The notes under the pieces were generated by a model, which had not been told where the DNA came from, made no database searches, and saw nothing but the letters and a program-made list of their open reading frames with translations. 58,369 nt of DNA, taken from IMG/VR virus record IMGVR_UViG_3300009160_000050, positions 1 to 58,369 of that record, one strand, 5' to 3'. Positions 1 to 11,900 of this stretch are shown here, one piece after another. Both the position numbers and the translations under genes were made by a program. Position 1 is the stretch's first letter. Each line of letters starts with the position of its first letter. Origin of the DNA: a virus.

Positions 1-1
1 A

Positions 2-2134
2 GTACCAATCATTGAGGAAACTACTGAATTTACAGTAAATGAAATCTTCTACAAGCTTAACTTAATGAATGATAAGTTAAAAAATGAGTTTTTACCAGTA
101 AACGTTAAAATAAAAGACATTATTGGAGAATTCATCTACTTTCAAAAACTTACTATTAGTTATTGGCGAGACGATACTCATATTTTTGACTATGACCTAA
201 ATGAAGATGCAACAATTGATGTTTATCCTGATTTAAACGTAAATCTTACGCTTCGTGCTCTTGACCCATTATATCGTCGAGTTAGCACAAACGGAATTGA
301 CTTTGGTGTTGCTCGAATAAATGAAATTGCAAAGAATCCATTTGAATTTGGTCAAAAATACCTTACTGCTGAAGAAAATACACGAGTGATTAACAATATT
401 GAAACGTTCTATTCTGAGATTAAGGATCAAAAATTTCCGAGTCTTAGACAAAAACTAACTTGGGAATCCGGCGACGATCCTCAACGAATTATTGGAGCAC
501 CAGCTGTTTTTACAGTAGATATTGGAAAGTTTACAATTGCTGATCTAAAAGGAGTAAAACTAGAAGACTTAGACGAAATTGCCCCAGGTTTATTTCCCTA
601 TTGGACTCTAAATAATATTGACTTTAAAAACTATTATGAAATAACTTGGAGAATCACAAAAGACTCTCCAAATCCCTATAACTTTGAACACAGAGGTAAG
701 ATCGTCGATCTATATCGTATTGCACACTTCCTACCGTATGCTGGAAAATATAGAGTTACAGTAGAATTACATGACTTCTATGGAAACACTAGTGTATTTA
801 GTCGATTTGTAACAGTACAGGACGACATGAAACCTGAGATTATTGCCTATTCTAGACTTGAAGACAAGTTTGAATATTCAGTCGGTAACTTAGCTAATGT
901 TCAATTACAAGATTTTGGTGCCTCGCCAATCTATTATCCAAAAGTAAACGTTTTGGATAACGAGGACTCTGCTGTAAAAATTGATATTTACAAGAATTTA
1001 ATCGAGTGGATCTCTTTCTATAAAACTAGATATGGAATGGGACAAAATCTTTATGATGTTGAACTTTGGGACACAGATTTAAACATTTATGTTCCATATA
1101 CTAGCCCTTTCCAAAAACACCCAAAGAAACTCTATTGGGGATTAGGAGAAGATGACACTCCAGTCAAGATCAAAGATCTTAGAAGTATTAAACTTGGTGA
1201 GCTATATTGGATGCGATTGACTGATCTCATCTATTTAGATGATTTTGAAGCAGGGTTCTACCTTAGAAATCCAACTCCTGGTGACGTTATTCAAATTTCC
1301 CTTTTCTCAGACTATATCCTACCTAATTTCTCTACACTAGATGAATTAGTGCAGATACTTAATAATAGTGACCATCCTGGAATAAAATTATTTAATTACG
1401 AGATAATTAACGGGCGCCAGTCGGATAACCAATACATTATCCATGCTCAAGCTAATTACTTAAGTAAGGAAATGTATCACATCCTTAATATTTCTGGAGC
1501 AGGTAGTCCAGCGAGTCCAACTAGTCCAGGCATAGGTAGCGGTTTACGCGGCGACAAATATACATTCTTCTTACCGAAGAAAGTATTTTCAAAGTCGCTT
1601 ATCGATTACATGAAATCAATATCTCCAGTATTTGACGACGAGACCATGTTCCTTCTTGCAAAAACCAGTGATGTTCTCTCTGGTGCGGTGCAAGATCCAG
1701 GATTCTGGAGAGATGAAAGGTACTGGAAATTTGTTAATGACGAGCAGATCGGTTACTTGCCAACCACTATTGACCAAAATGCATTTAATATTACAGATAT
1801 TAAGTTATATGAAGAAACCTTTACTGTGCCAGAAAACGGTATTATCTTTTTCGTAATTAACAACTTAGATGGAAAAAGTGACTTTATTTGGAAATTAACA
1901 AACGTTGTGACTGGAGAAGAGATAGTAAAAGCTAAATCCGTGCCGTTCTTTGTATGGAAATTTAAGGATCTCGGTAACTTTACTCTTAGCGTAGAAGTTT
2001 TTGATAACCGAAACACAAGATATGTTTCAGAGATTCAAAACTTTATACAAGTTCTTGATAAAAAACAATATACTGGAAGAATCGAAACTCGGTTAAACGA
2101 CAGAAAGCGTCGTTTATTAAAGAGTCGAGTTTAA
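2..2134 (+). CDS. Large virion structural protein with Ig/PKD-like domains (5' truncated)
   Basis: The reading frame is open to the left edge of the window, with no stop upstream of the ATG at 65, so the gene almost certainly begins outside and at least 710 residues are seen. The protein is acidic and beta-rich. Two segments look like Ig/PKD-type modules, one near nt 590-820 (aromatic-rich, ending in a GKYRVTVELHDFYGN-like strand pair) and one at the C-terminus (nt 1790-2080). A Ser/Pro/Gly linker lies near nt 1495-1545. It heads a run of seven co-oriented genes for very large proteins, which suggests a tail, baseplate or fibre component. No specific family was recognised; the structural role is inferred from context and composition. 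Confidence 0.7.
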   Translation, partial: VPIIEETTEFTVNEIFYKLNLMNDKLKNEFLPVNVKIKDIIGEFIYFQKLTISYWRDDTHIFDYDLNEDATIDVYPDLNVNLTLRALDPLYRRVSTNGIDFGVARINEIAKNPFEFGQKYLTAEENTRVINNIETFYSEIKDQKFPSLRQKLTWESGDDPQRIIGAPAVFTVDIGKFTIADLKGVKLEDLDEIAPGLFPYWTLNNIDFKNYYEITWRITKDSPNPYNFEHRGKIVDLYRIAHFLPYAGKYRVTVELHDFYGNTSVFSRFVTVQDDMKPEIIAYSRLEDKFEYSVGNLANVQLQDFGASPIYYPKVNVLDNEDSAVKIDIYKNLIEWISFYKTRYGMGQNLYDVELWDTDLNIYVPYTSPFQKHPKKLYWGLGEDDTPVKIKDLRSIKLGELYWMRLTDLIYLDDFEAGFYLRNPTPGDVIQISLFSDYILPNFSTLDELVQILNNSDHPGIKLFNYEIINGRQSDNQYIIHAQANYLSKEMYHILNISGAGSPASPTSPGIGSGLRGDKYTFFLPKKVFSKSLIDYMKSISPVFDDETMFLLAKTSDVLSGAVQDPGFWRDERYWKFVNDEQIGYLPTTIDQNAFNITDIKLYEETFTVPENGIIFFVINNLDGKSDFIWKLTNVVTGEEIVKAKSVPFFVWKFKDLGNFTLSVEVFDNRNTRYVSEIQNFIQVLDKKQYTGRIETRLNDRKRRLLKSRV

Positions 2135-2167
2135 AAATAATAAATAAACTAAAATAATTTAAAGAAC
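2135..2167 (+). promoter_or_regulatory. A/T-rich late-promoter-like box
   Basis: The 33-base gap before the next gene holds AATAATAAATAAAC, matching the TAAATA core that recurs before other transcription units here. It resembles the T4 late promoter TATAAATA. In such an A/T-rich gap chance occurrence is possible. Confidence 0.35.
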
Positions 2168-3145
2168 ATGGCATTTTTACCTGTTTCGTTACCCATTCAA
2201 GAAATCCTGTTGACCAATTTCGTTACTGATATTGCAACAATTAGTAATGCTAACGATTTAATCCTTAAAGATAAACTTGAAGACTTAATTAATAACTTCG
2301 AGTTTGATCTTACTGCGCTATCAATTGGAACGGATAATCCGATTAATTATGTAAGAGCACAGTCATTTATCGTTCAAGATACGGGAATTACATTCCAAAC
2401 AGGAACTCCAACCCAAATTATTGCACGATTAGAAAAAAATGCAAGTACTGAGTCAGTATTTACAGTAGATCGTATCAATGTTAACGTATTAACAACGACC
2501 GATCAAGTTAATGTAAACTCCGCAGTAGTTAATGATACTCTAGTAGTTGATGGAACTGCCTTATTCAACAATTCAATTGAATACAAAGCATCCATTATCG
2601 AATCAAAAGAAACAGTTACTGCAACTTTAACGAATGCCGGAACTCAAGCTGAGGCTAGAATCACTTTAACTAGCTCTTCTAGAAAAAATATCTTCGTTAA
2701 ATTAAAAGCAGTTACTGCACCTAACTTAAGTTTTGTGTACGATGGTGTTGGTGGATTTGATCCAGCAATCACTCAATTCGTGCTTTATATTGATTTCGAT
2801 GCAATTAACCCACCAGTTCAAAATACTGCATTTACTATCCATTTAGTAGATATTATTGAAGAAATTACTTCAACAAGTATATTACCATTTGTTTCAAGTG
2901 CGGCTCTTCCAACTATTATTAGAGGAGGAGACAATTTAAGTGCATTACCTACCACTGTTCCAGTGTATTTACACAATAATTTAGGTACAGCAACATACGA
3001 TATCGGAATCAATCCAGCTAGCTTAACCGTAGGTAACAACGTTGTTTCTTACTATGGCAATAATTTATCTCTTCTCTATATTCTTGATGAAAATACAGAC
3101 GACCGATTAATTATTACAAGTTCAGTTGGAATGGAATTCTTTTAA
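2168..3145 (+). CDS. Hypothetical virion-associated protein, 325 aa
   Basis: This protein has no signal peptide or membrane segment. The N-terminal third is mixed helical (residues 1-60). The rest is rich in Thr, Ser, Asn and Val with beta-strand periodicity, as in phage tail and fibre proteins. An aromatic-poor VTATLTNAGTQAEARITL-type segment lies near residue 155. It sits between large structural genes with gaps of 33 and 23 bases, and no Shine-Dalgarno sequence precedes the ATG. No family was recognised; a virion structural role is inferred only from neighbours and composition. Confidence 0.65.
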   Translation: MAFLPVSLPIQEILLTNFVTDIATISNANDLILKDKLEDLINNFEFDLTALSIGTDNPINYVRAQSFIVQDTGITFQTGTPTQIIARLEKNASTESVFTVDRINVNVLTTTDQVNVNSAVVNDTLVVDGTALFNNSIEYKASIIESKETVTATLTNAGTQAEARITLTSSSRKNIFVKLKAVTAPNLSFVYDGVGGFDPAITQFVLYIDFDAINPPVQNTAFTIHLVDIIEEITSTSILPFVSSAALPTIIRGGDNLSALPTTVPVYLHNNLGTATYDIGINPASLTVGNNVVSYYGNNLSLLYILDENTDDRLIITSSVGMEFF

Positions 3146-3168
3146 TTTATAAAAAATATAAAAGTTAA

Positions 3169-5256
3169 ATGGCAGTTACTCCATTAATTAAACCAGTACA
3201 AGACAAAAAGGGTATTTTCTACAACTTTCAGAGTGCGCTAGAAGACATCAATATTACTTTAAGTAATAGTGAGAATGCAGTGCGCTTTTCAAAATTTGCT
3301 CTTCTTCGTATTCCGGAAATAGGTACTCCAAACACATTAGCTACTGATAATAAAATTCAGTTTTTAGCTCAAGGAGAAACACCGTTAATTGATGGTTTAA
3401 ATCCAGACAATAATGTAAATCTTGCACAAAGCTTTCAAAATTATGCATTAAACTTTGAAGCGTTACTTTTAAATCGTCCACAATACAAAAGAGACGAGAA
3501 ATTAACAGTATCTGAACGTGTTTTTTGGAAGTGGATAAAAGAGCTTGGTGCAATTAGATTTCAAGATGCAAATGCATTAGAGAAAAATACTGCAGTTTTA
3601 GGAACCACTCCTAGATTCGTAGAAAAACCAGAAACTTCTTCTACATATAAGCGCGTTGTAAAATACATTGGTGATATTGACGTAGTAAACTCCTTAAAAT
3701 CAAAGGATAATTCTTACACTGAAATTTATATTCACGTACCAACTAACGTTGGTACAACCCCACACGTATTATTCAAATCAATTAGTGATTATAACTATTA
3801 TGAGAACATGACAGTTGCAAATAATGCAGCTGATCCTCTAAATATTGAATATCTTGCTGGAAGAAAATATAATGAGACTCATCCATTTGGACTTTCCATA
3901 AAGGCTTCATATGATTTAGATGACTCTACTGTTTTTGCACAAATCAAAAATACTATTCCTGATACTTATGCTCCAGGAAACTGGTTTACCCAAACTATTC
4001 GTAATGCATACTATACAGACAGTGTATTTAATATTGCAGCAGATCAAGTAATTTCAAAGCAATCTGGTTTATTTACAGTAGAATATTTAAGATCTAAACT
4101 TGATGGAATCTCTCTAGATTTTGATCTTGCAAATTATAAATTAGCTTCTGAAAATCCAGAAATAAAAGTATTTGCACAGTTTAACGATTATGTTGCAAAC
4201 CGCGACTTTGAATTTAATGCTGTTCTAATTTATTATGATACATACGATCCAAACAACCTAGATTCAAACGGACTACCTGTTGATTTTAGAACAAATCTAT
4301 ATGGTGTCCTTTTCCTAGATAAAATACAACAGAGCGGACTTGAATATCAAATTCCAGTAATTCAAAAATTCAAGCCAGATCCTTTAAATAAAATCAATGG
4401 AAACGCGTTCTCATTTAAGATGAACCTTAAATTAGATACATCAATTGAGAATGTTATTGTTGAAAAATCAATAAATGACTACTCTACTTTTTCATTAGAA
4501 TTGTTTACTGATGTTTTAACTCAATTCAAACAGTTACAACAACGATACAATGATAAGTTATTGGATCTTGAACAGCTTCGTCAAGATGTAGAAGGCCTAA
4601 AGGATTTATTAATTAATACTGAAGATCAAAATGAATTAAAAATTAGAGTAACTAATTTAGAAACTTCAGTTGCTGCAAGTAATGCATTATTTGATAACAC
4701 AAATGCTGTAGTACAGATGATAACTAGTGTAAACCAAAAAGTTGACGATATTATTAATGGAGATTCAAATATTACAGTATCTTATGACCTAGACACAGTT
4801 CGTCCAGGTGAAGGTATTTCAATTGATCGTAGAACTCCTAACCGTATTAGAGTAATAAATACAGATCAACAGTACAATATCTCAAATAATTCAATTACAA
4901 ATATCTTTACAAATAACGTATTAGAATTATCAAATTTCACAAACTACTTTGTTCACCAAAATAGTGGAGTACAGACAGTATTAGTTAGAGACTTAAATAT
5001 CTTTATAAATGATACAGTAGTTGCTTGGAAAAAAGGCCAAGTAGTAAGATTAGTATTTGATGATGAATTAGTTGCAGACGTATATAATGTAAAAATTTAT
5101 ACTGATGCATTAAATAAAAAGAATACTGGAGTGTATGGAGTAAATATAACAGTCTTAAACGACTTAGATTTTCTTCCATCACTAAATAAACCAATATTCG
5201 ATATTGTATGTATTGATGAAACTCTACTTACTTTCAGAATCGATAAAATAAGATAA
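3169..5256 (+). CDS. Large virion protein with central coiled coil, 695 aa
   Basis: Residues 1-440 are mixed alpha/beta with many aromatic strands. Residues about 448-530 form a clear heptad-type coiled coil rich in Leu, Gln, Asp and Lys (FKQLQQRYNDKLLDLEQLRQ onward). The C-terminal 160 residues return to beta structure, including a GISIDRRTPNRIRV motif like those that begin fibre shaft or knob modules. The layout of head domain, coiled coil and beta tip suits a trimeric fibre or baseplate-attached spike. It is preceded by an A-rich gap and followed 7 bases later by another large structural gene. The family is not recognised. Confidence 0.65.
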   Translation: MAVTPLIKPVQDKKGIFYNFQSALEDINITLSNSENAVRFSKFALLRIPEIGTPNTLATDNKIQFLAQGETPLIDGLNPDNNVNLAQSFQNYALNFEALLLNRPQYKRDEKLTVSERVFWKWIKELGAIRFQDANALEKNTAVLGTTPRFVEKPETSSTYKRVVKYIGDIDVVNSLKSKDNSYTEIYIHVPTNVGTTPHVLFKSISDYNYYENMTVANNAADPLNIEYLAGRKYNETHPFGLSIKASYDLDDSTVFAQIKNTIPDTYAPGNWFTQTIRNAYYTDSVFNIAADQVISKQSGLFTVEYLRSKLDGISLDFDLANYKLASENPEIKVFAQFNDYVANRDFEFNAVLIYYDTYDPNNLDSNGLPVDFRTNLYGVLFLDKIQQSGLEYQIPVIQKFKPDPLNKINGNAFSFKMNLKLDTSIENVIVEKSINDYSTFSLELFTDVLTQFKQLQQRYNDKLLDLEQLRQDVEGLKDLLINTEDQNELKIRVTNLETSVAASNALFDNTNAVVQMITSVNQKVDDIINGDSNITVSYDLDTVRPGEGISIDRRTPNRIRVINTDQQYNISNNSITNIFTNNVLELSNFTNYFVHQNSGVQTVLVRDLNIFINDTVVAWKKGQVVRLVFDDELVADVYNVKIYTDALNKKNTGVYGVNITVLNDLDFLPSLNKPIFDIVCIDETLLTFRIDKIR

Positions 5257-5263
5257 AAATTAA

Positions 5264-8200
5264 ATGGAAGTTAAACACACATTATCAGACGTTTTAAAAA
5301 GACTTGTTGTTGACATCGACAACATGAACTCTTTTTTGTATAGCTTAGAAAACGTACTTGAATCAAAGTCAGAAAATGTAAATGTTAGCCAAACAAATAG
5401 TGATGGCTCAACATATTCCATCAATGTTCCATCTTTTGGATATTTAAAAGGAAAGATTGAAGATATTAATACTCGATTTGAAACTTTACTTTCAACAAAT
5501 AGCGATGTTATTGGAATCAAATCTGCAAACGGAGATGTTCGTAAATTTGAATTAAAGAAAACATCACAGTTATTACAAGAATTAGAGAGCATTTCAACTG
5601 CGTCATTTACACTACCTACTGAATTTGGAGTTAAAAACAACTGGTTCTTTGAATCATTTTTAAATCCATTACTTTATGTGAGCTTAGATATTTCAGGAGT
5701 TTTAACTGATGATATTGATAGTTTTGTAGTAAAGAGACTAATTGTAAACTCAGTAAATAACGATGATATTGCTACCTTCTTTGATAGCAACTACAAAAAC
5801 AGAAACGATATTTCATTAGAGACATTAAAACTTGATCTTGACGCAAATTCAATCGATTATTTTGAAGACGATAATATTGTTGATGTACAAACTGCAATCA
5901 ATCGATATAAAGGATCATTTGATGTATTGCGTATTCTTGAAGAAGAAGTAGCGCAAACTTTAACTAATCAAACAGTTACTGTAGTCCGACGTCGTTATAA
6001 ATTAAGCAGCTTAAACTATACAGATGTTCTTTCCGGTGTAAAAAATACTAGAATCCTAGCTGAAGGTGATACCTTAATTACTTCAAATGATTCTGAATAT
6101 AGAGTAACCACAGTTGACAAAACAAATACTGAAGTTGTATTAGAAAGAATTTTCGGAATTGACCCGATTACAATTGGTGCAAGCTCTCTTAGAATAAGAC
6201 CAGTTCCTTATCGCGAGCCTAAATTACAAATTAATGTAGGTTTCAATGAGCGTCAAATTCTTTTTATTAAACCTATTAGTAAAGCTAAAAACCTAACAGT
6301 TGATGACTATTCAACTGGTGTTGCACTTTACACAAATGATCTTACTATTCCATTACCGGATAGCACTACTGCTACGCTAGAAAATTATTACACCAATTTC
6401 GTTTCTGATTTTGGTTTAATTCTATTAAACATGGCAAAAGAGCGTAAACTACCTGCGATTGTTGCAAGTACCCCTACTGCTCCTACCTTATCTACTGCAA
6501 ACTTTAGTGTTATTCAAGTAGATCAACACATACAGGATGATAAGAATGTCACTCAAGTTCAAAACACAATAAAAGAAAAAGCAACTACTGAAAAAGAAAT
6601 TCAAGAGTTGAATAAAAAGATCGATGACATTAAGTCAACGATTACTACTACGGCTAAGTCTGAACCTGAGGTAAAGAGACTTAAGAAACAATTAACTGAG
6701 GTTCAAAAAAATAGAGATGAAAAAACAGTAAGCCTATCAACAGTAGTTACTAACCTTACTCTACAGATTTCTACTACTCCTCAATTTGTTGTACCTAAAA
6801 AATATGCAGTTCGAGGATTTTGGCAAATTCCTAGTCCAGTTAAAACAGTATACGGCGAACAAAACATAGTTCAATTTAAGTATCGTTACCGATATTTAAG
6901 TCAATCTGGAAATCAGCCTACTGCTCAACAACAAACGTTTGTAGATGCAGATGGAACACAGAGATCTGCGTCATTTTCACCATGGAAAGAAGTATTAAGC
7001 AAGCCGCGTACAAAATCATTAGATGCAACAACCGGTTTATATGTTTGGGATACTGAAAATGTTGCTGATTCGGAAGTTGTAAATTCTAATCAATTAGATA
7101 TTACAATCCGTAAAGGCGAAATCGTAGAAATACAAGTAAAATCCCTATCTGAAGCGGGATGGCCGGATAACGCTGCTGAATCTGCTTGGTCAAATTCAGT
7201 GCAAATACCTTTCCCAGAAAATATTTCTTCTGAGGAAGAGTCAACTGTTATCACACAACGTGCATTTGCAGATAAGACTAAAATCGATTTTGAAAGGAGT
7301 TTAATTGCTAGAGGATTAGATACTCACTTAGCACACCAATTTACAACTGGTGAAAAATTCTTTGCGCATACTGCCGAAGATATTTCAAGTGGATTCTTTA
7401 CGGATCAGGGCAACGTAATTAATATGTACGAGCAGATTAAAGCGTTAAGATCTACTGTAGAAAGTTTACAACAAGCAATCGCATCTGACAATGGAGTTAT
7501 TAAGCTTAGTATCATTGACCCAGACGGAAACACTACTGAGGTTGCAAATGGTGATACCATTAACTTATTTGCCGGCTATTATAAAGACTTAATCAAGGAC
7601 ACTACTGGCGGAACCACTGTTTATAACGAAGGTAGAATTATTACAAAACAATATGTAATTTCAATTCAAAATACATCAGCAAGTACGCTTGAACTTATTT
7701 CATTCTTATTTGGTGGAGTTGATGAGCTTTCGCTTGGTGTAAATTCACTAGGTAACCCGATTGCAACTGATCCGAATGGATACTTAACTTCAGATTATCA
7801 TGTAAATCGCCGTTACGATATTGTACCAATTGGTGTAAACAAAAATGCAACACCAATTATTGGTAATTTTAAACAAGCTGCAAGCGCACAATCTGGACAA
7901 GTAAAGAGTCAATATCTTACAAGTCGTATTAAAAATTACGGACTTTCAGAAGAGCTCTATGCAGATACAAATAATGGTTCAACTACTCCATCTTATCCAG
8001 CAACTGGATATATTGGCGTCAGTTATTATGCTAGCGGTTATACATGGTTAGGTCGCACAATTGGTACTACTTTAAATGTGCCAGCAAACGGGGCACACTA
8101 TTTACCATTTGACCCACAAATTGCGCCATACGGTTCAGTAAATACTAAGGTGTGGAACGGAACAACTGACTCTAGCTCAAATGGAGTCGGTGGCGGAAAA

Positions 8201-8896
8201 TTAACAGAATTCTGTATTAGTAAAGATCACCCTAGTATCAAAACGCTATGTGGTGCAAGTTACACCTACTCAGTTGCAAATATACGTTCAATATTTAGAC
8301 CGACCTTTGCGTCTGCAGTTCCACCTACAGTTGATGCTACTGCACCTCAACAATATTTACCATTTTCTCATGCACTACACTTTGAAACAACTGTGCAGGA
8401 GGATACAAATGTATATGGGGTAAAATATTATAAACAAGCATCTCGAATTACGCCAAGTACGCCAAGTACAACTACTGCTAGAAATGAATCACATTATCCT
8501 GTTAAATTAGGATTTAAACCAAACGATGAATATCTAATCGGTAAATATACGTGCGGTTCGTACTTATACTTATTTCCACAAGAATATGATACCGTTTCGG
8601 TTCAAGGAAATTTCCCAGCAACATCGTCTAAACAAATTAAATATGGTACTGAAAATACTTATAACATTCCTGTACTATTTCAATTTAGATGTTCAGACAA
8701 GTTAGGATACGTAGGAGGATTTAGACAAGCTGGTGCACTAAATAATGTTAAATATCAGAAAAAAATTGGAATCGACATCAATGTTAAGAATGATGTGCCT
8801 TTTTCTTTTGATCTTGAAATAAGCGCTCAGTATACTAAAGAAACTTCATTAGATGCACCATTAGTTCAAGGAAAAGGAAAAATTAGCACATTCTAA
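5264..8896 (+). CDS. Giant virion protein with coiled coil and fibronectin-like region, 1210 aa
   Basis: The N-terminal 60 residues are helical and resemble in style the start of the preceding protein. A long coiled coil spans about residues 436-500 (KEIQELNKKIDDIKSTI and following heptads). It is followed by a region at about 510-650 with fibronectin-III-like spacing (FWQIPSPV ... QFKYRYRYLS ... EIQVKSLSEAGWP). The C-terminal half is Gly/Ser/Thr/Tyr-rich beta sequence ending with FDLEISAQYTKETS. It is probably a tail or baseplate appendage. The gap to the upstream gene is 7 bases and to the downstream gene 4 bases, so co-transcription is very likely. Function beyond a structural role is not determined. 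Confidence 0.65.
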   Translation: MEVKHTLSDVLKRLVVDIDNMNSFLYSLENVLESKSENVNVSQTNSDGSTYSINVPSFGYLKGKIEDINTRFETLLSTNSDVIGIKSANGDVRKFELKKTSQLLQELESISTASFTLPTEFGVKNNWFFESFLNPLLYVSLDISGVLTDDIDSFVVKRLIVNSVNNDDIATFFDSNYKNRNDISLETLKLDLDANSIDYFEDDNIVDVQTAINRYKGSFDVLRILEEEVAQTLTNQTVTVVRRRYKLSSLNYTDVLSGVKNTRILAEGDTLITSNDSEYRVTTVDKTNTEVVLERIFGIDPITIGASSLRIRPVPYREPKLQINVGFNERQILFIKPISKAKNLTVDDYSTGVALYTNDLTIPLPDSTTATLENYYTNFVSDFGLILLNMAKERKLPAIVASTPTAPTLSTANFSVIQVDQHIQDDKNVTQVQNTIKEKATTEKEIQELNKKIDDIKSTITTTAKSEPEVKRLKKQLTEVQKNRDEKTVSLSTVVTNLTLQISTTPQFVVPKKYAVRGFWQIPSPVKTVYGEQNIVQFKYRYRYLSQSGNQPTAQQQTFVDADGTQRSASFSPWKEVLSKPRTKSLDATTGLYVWDTENVADSEVVNSNQLDITIRKGEIVEIQVKSLSEAGWPDNAAESAWSNSVQIPFPENISSEEESTVITQRAFADKTKIDFERSLIARGLDTHLAHQFTTGEKFFAHTAEDISSGFFTDQGNVINMYEQIKALRSTVESLQQAIASDNGVIKLSIIDPDGNTTEVANGDTINLFAGYYKDLIKDTTGGTTVYNEGRIITKQYVISIQNTSASTLELISFLFGGVDELSLGVNSLGNPIATDPNGYLTSDYHVNRRYDIVPIGVNKNATPIIGNFKQAASAQSGQVKSQYLTSRIKNYGLSEELYADTNNGSTTPSYPATGYIGVSYYASGYTWLGRTIGTTLNVPANGAHYLPFDPQIAPYGSVNTKVWNGTTDSSSNGVGGGKLTEFCISKDHPSIKTLCGASYTYSVANIRSIFRPTFASAVPPTVDATAPQQYLPFSHALHFETTVQEDTNVYGVKYYKQASRITPSTPSTTTARNESHYPVKLGFKPNDEYLIGKYTCGSYLYLFPQEYDTVSVQGNFPATSSKQIKYGTENTYNIPVLFQFRCSDKLGYVGGFRQAGALNNVKYQKKIGIDINVKNDVPFSFDLEISAQYTKETSLDAPLVQGKGKISTF

Positions 8897-8900
8897 ATAG

Positions 8901-11900
8901 ATGGCAACAGATTTACAATACACTAAAACTCTATCACCCGAGTCAAGCTTTCAATTAGTTAGGACAAATCCTAAGCTAACTGGCAATATCAAACTAACTC
9001 TTAATGAAGCTGGCGACATGTGGTTAGATTCAATTAAGGCAAATTTAGAATTAGCAAAGGACGACTATTCTAGATTTCCAATCGATATTACTCAATCCCT
9101 TGCGGCAAACGTATATCAATTTTTTAAGAACGGCGAAACTCCAAATGAAATTATATTTGGTCTTACTGAAGGTGTAGATGCAACAAAAACCTCAAAGGAT
9201 TACAAAGATCAATATGATTTTTCTAATTATTTTAGCGGAGTCAAATATTTTCCTTCTAACAAGTATGACGAGCGTCTTTCTTATTTTGCTCCATTATATC
9301 TTAAAAAAGAGATTCCTAAGTATTTTGTTATCCTAAAAATCAAGGATCCATTAAACGATCCAATCAATATATCTAAAAGTAATTTTGAAAATGGTCAAAG
9401 CCGAGCAGATTACTTAATTGGATTATTTAAGGACGCATCAATTATCAAGACGTTTGACCTAAGCGAAAACTCTAAGCCAGGAAAATTTATTCGTGATTAC
9501 TTAAACAACAAAAATTTTCCAATTAGTCCACTTACTGTTTCTTTTGAAGAGGATGAATTTACTACATGGAATGGTATTGTTGTTAATTCTGGAACTTTAG
9601 GTAATCGCGGTGAATTACTCTATTCTCAATATAAAAGCTCAACTCCTCTAAAGTTTTTTGAAGAAAACATAACTAAGGGATTTGAAAGGAATGGAGTTAT
9701 CTTTCCAAATATCTTAAACTTAGAATTTATTTTCGATGATGATACTTCTGAGAATTATGATTTTAACCGATACTTAGGATTATATGTTAATTCAATTGAA
9801 CTTTCTGAGTTAGATATTGACCTTGAAAGAATGTATAATGAACGTGCAATCTGGTTAAATACCCCTCGTTTAAGAAGACCGTATCTTGAATCAGAAGAAA
9901 CGACGCTAGCTCAAACTAATACAGATGGAGTAGTCGTTCCATATAAGAATCTTAATTTTAACATGACTGAATTTGAAGATATTTTCTCAGATTCAGAAAC
10001 TCTATATTTTAACTACCTTACTGATAAAGACAATCGTCTTTATCTACCAAAGCTTGAGCAGCCATACTCGGTTGACTTGTCAGCGGACCTTTCAGTAGAC
10101 CTGGTTGGCGGCGGTACAACAGTTACTGTAACTTCAGTTACTCCACATGGATACGCAACTGATGATTTAATAATTATTACAAGTAGCGTTACTGGATTAA
10201 CTGGAAGTTATTTTATTACAAAGGTTTCAGATACTCAATTTACTTACCTAAACTCTACAGTTACCGCCAGTGTTACTGGTTCTGCTGCAACGGCTATTGG
10301 AGTAGGTAAGATGATTTTAAGTAACACTAATGTGGATGTTGCTAATTTCTTCGGTCCGTCGAATAACTTATTTTTACAGGATAAAGGATTTGGCAGTAAT
10401 TCAGCGGGTTTTTCATATGGTGTTATTAAAGTTAAGACAAATCTAAGTAACTTAGATGAGATTAAATTTTATCATCCAAATGGAACAAATGTAGATACTG
10501 TAGGCAAATATGATTACTTTACTGCGGCTACTGGTTATAGCTTAACTCTTAATCCTGGAGAATATTATGCATATAATGATTATGAAAATATTGTTGGACA
10601 TGACGTATTTTATTTTAATCCAGTAGGGCTAGCCAATGAGGTTGCAACTGCAATTGCAGGTTGCTTTAATTCACTACGTAATCGTACTGTTACTGCTTAT
10701 GCATATGATGAATACGTATTCATTAAATGTGCAGCTGCTGGTGACTTTGATAGTTTACATAAATTAAAGTTTACCTCACCATCTGCTCAATACTCTTCAG
10801 TTGAAATAGATGAGACTGGCGGGACGCAATTAGTTGGAACATATTTCCAATTTAAGGGCGGATCTAAAGCTACTAATAATCGTCTAGTAATCGATAGGGA
10901 TCACCTAGCTAAAATAGATCAGGAACTTGATAACTTATTAGTTAAAACAAATGGTAGCTGGTCAAAGATCAAGAAAACTTCAGGGTATGTTGACTTGATT
11001 ACTGAAGAGAACCTAACTTCTATTAAGGCTAAAAAATCTGCAATTGATAACTTCCTAAATAAAATGGTAGTTACTCTTGAGAATGAAGAATCACCAAATA
11101 TTCAATATGGAGATTTTATCATGCGAAAAAAATTTAGACCTGAATTTGGTTTAATTTCTCTTTTCCCAATCAAAGATATTGATTTTGATTTTTATACAAG
11201 CGGATACTTAAACTTTCCTCTAATTGATCTATATCAATATTACTATATTCCTTCAGACTATCCTCTATTGGAGCCTGGAACACAGTATATTTGTATTAAT
11301 TCTGGTACTGGAATTATTAATGATCCAACTATGCAGGCAACATCAACGACTGCAATTAATTTATCAGCGATTCTATCACTATCTATAGTTACGGTAAATG
11401 TTGGTACCGCTACTACATATGGATTTGCTAATGCATTTCAAACAATTCAAGTACAGTATGATGCTGAAAACTATTTTTACGGAACGGTTAACACATATAA
11501 CCCATTAACTGGAGATCTATTACTTGATGTAGCAAATTCACTTACTCAGGTTAAGTATACATCAGCTACTGCTCTTTCTTCATGGACGATATTTCAAATT
11601 GCAGCACCAACCATATCTTCCGGTGGATTTTTTCCATTTAAAGTAAATCAAACATGCTCTTATTCTAATCTTGTTGGATTTCCAGTAGTTTCATATTCTA
11701 GTGGAACTGCAGTATACAATCCATTAACCTATCCTATACACGATGAAAATTCAGAGCTTAAAAATTTCCCAGGATTCTCAATATTGAAGGATCCAGCAAA
11801 AGTAATTGCAGCAGATTTATCAGATGAATATACAATCAAAACTAAATATACAAACGGTTTAACTAATACTGAATATGATTTCTACAAAGAAAATGAAGCA

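Noticed and set aside
1-64. ATG at 65 as the true start of the first gene
   Set aside because: The frame is open through the left edge of the window with normal coding content, so the gene most likely begins further upstream.
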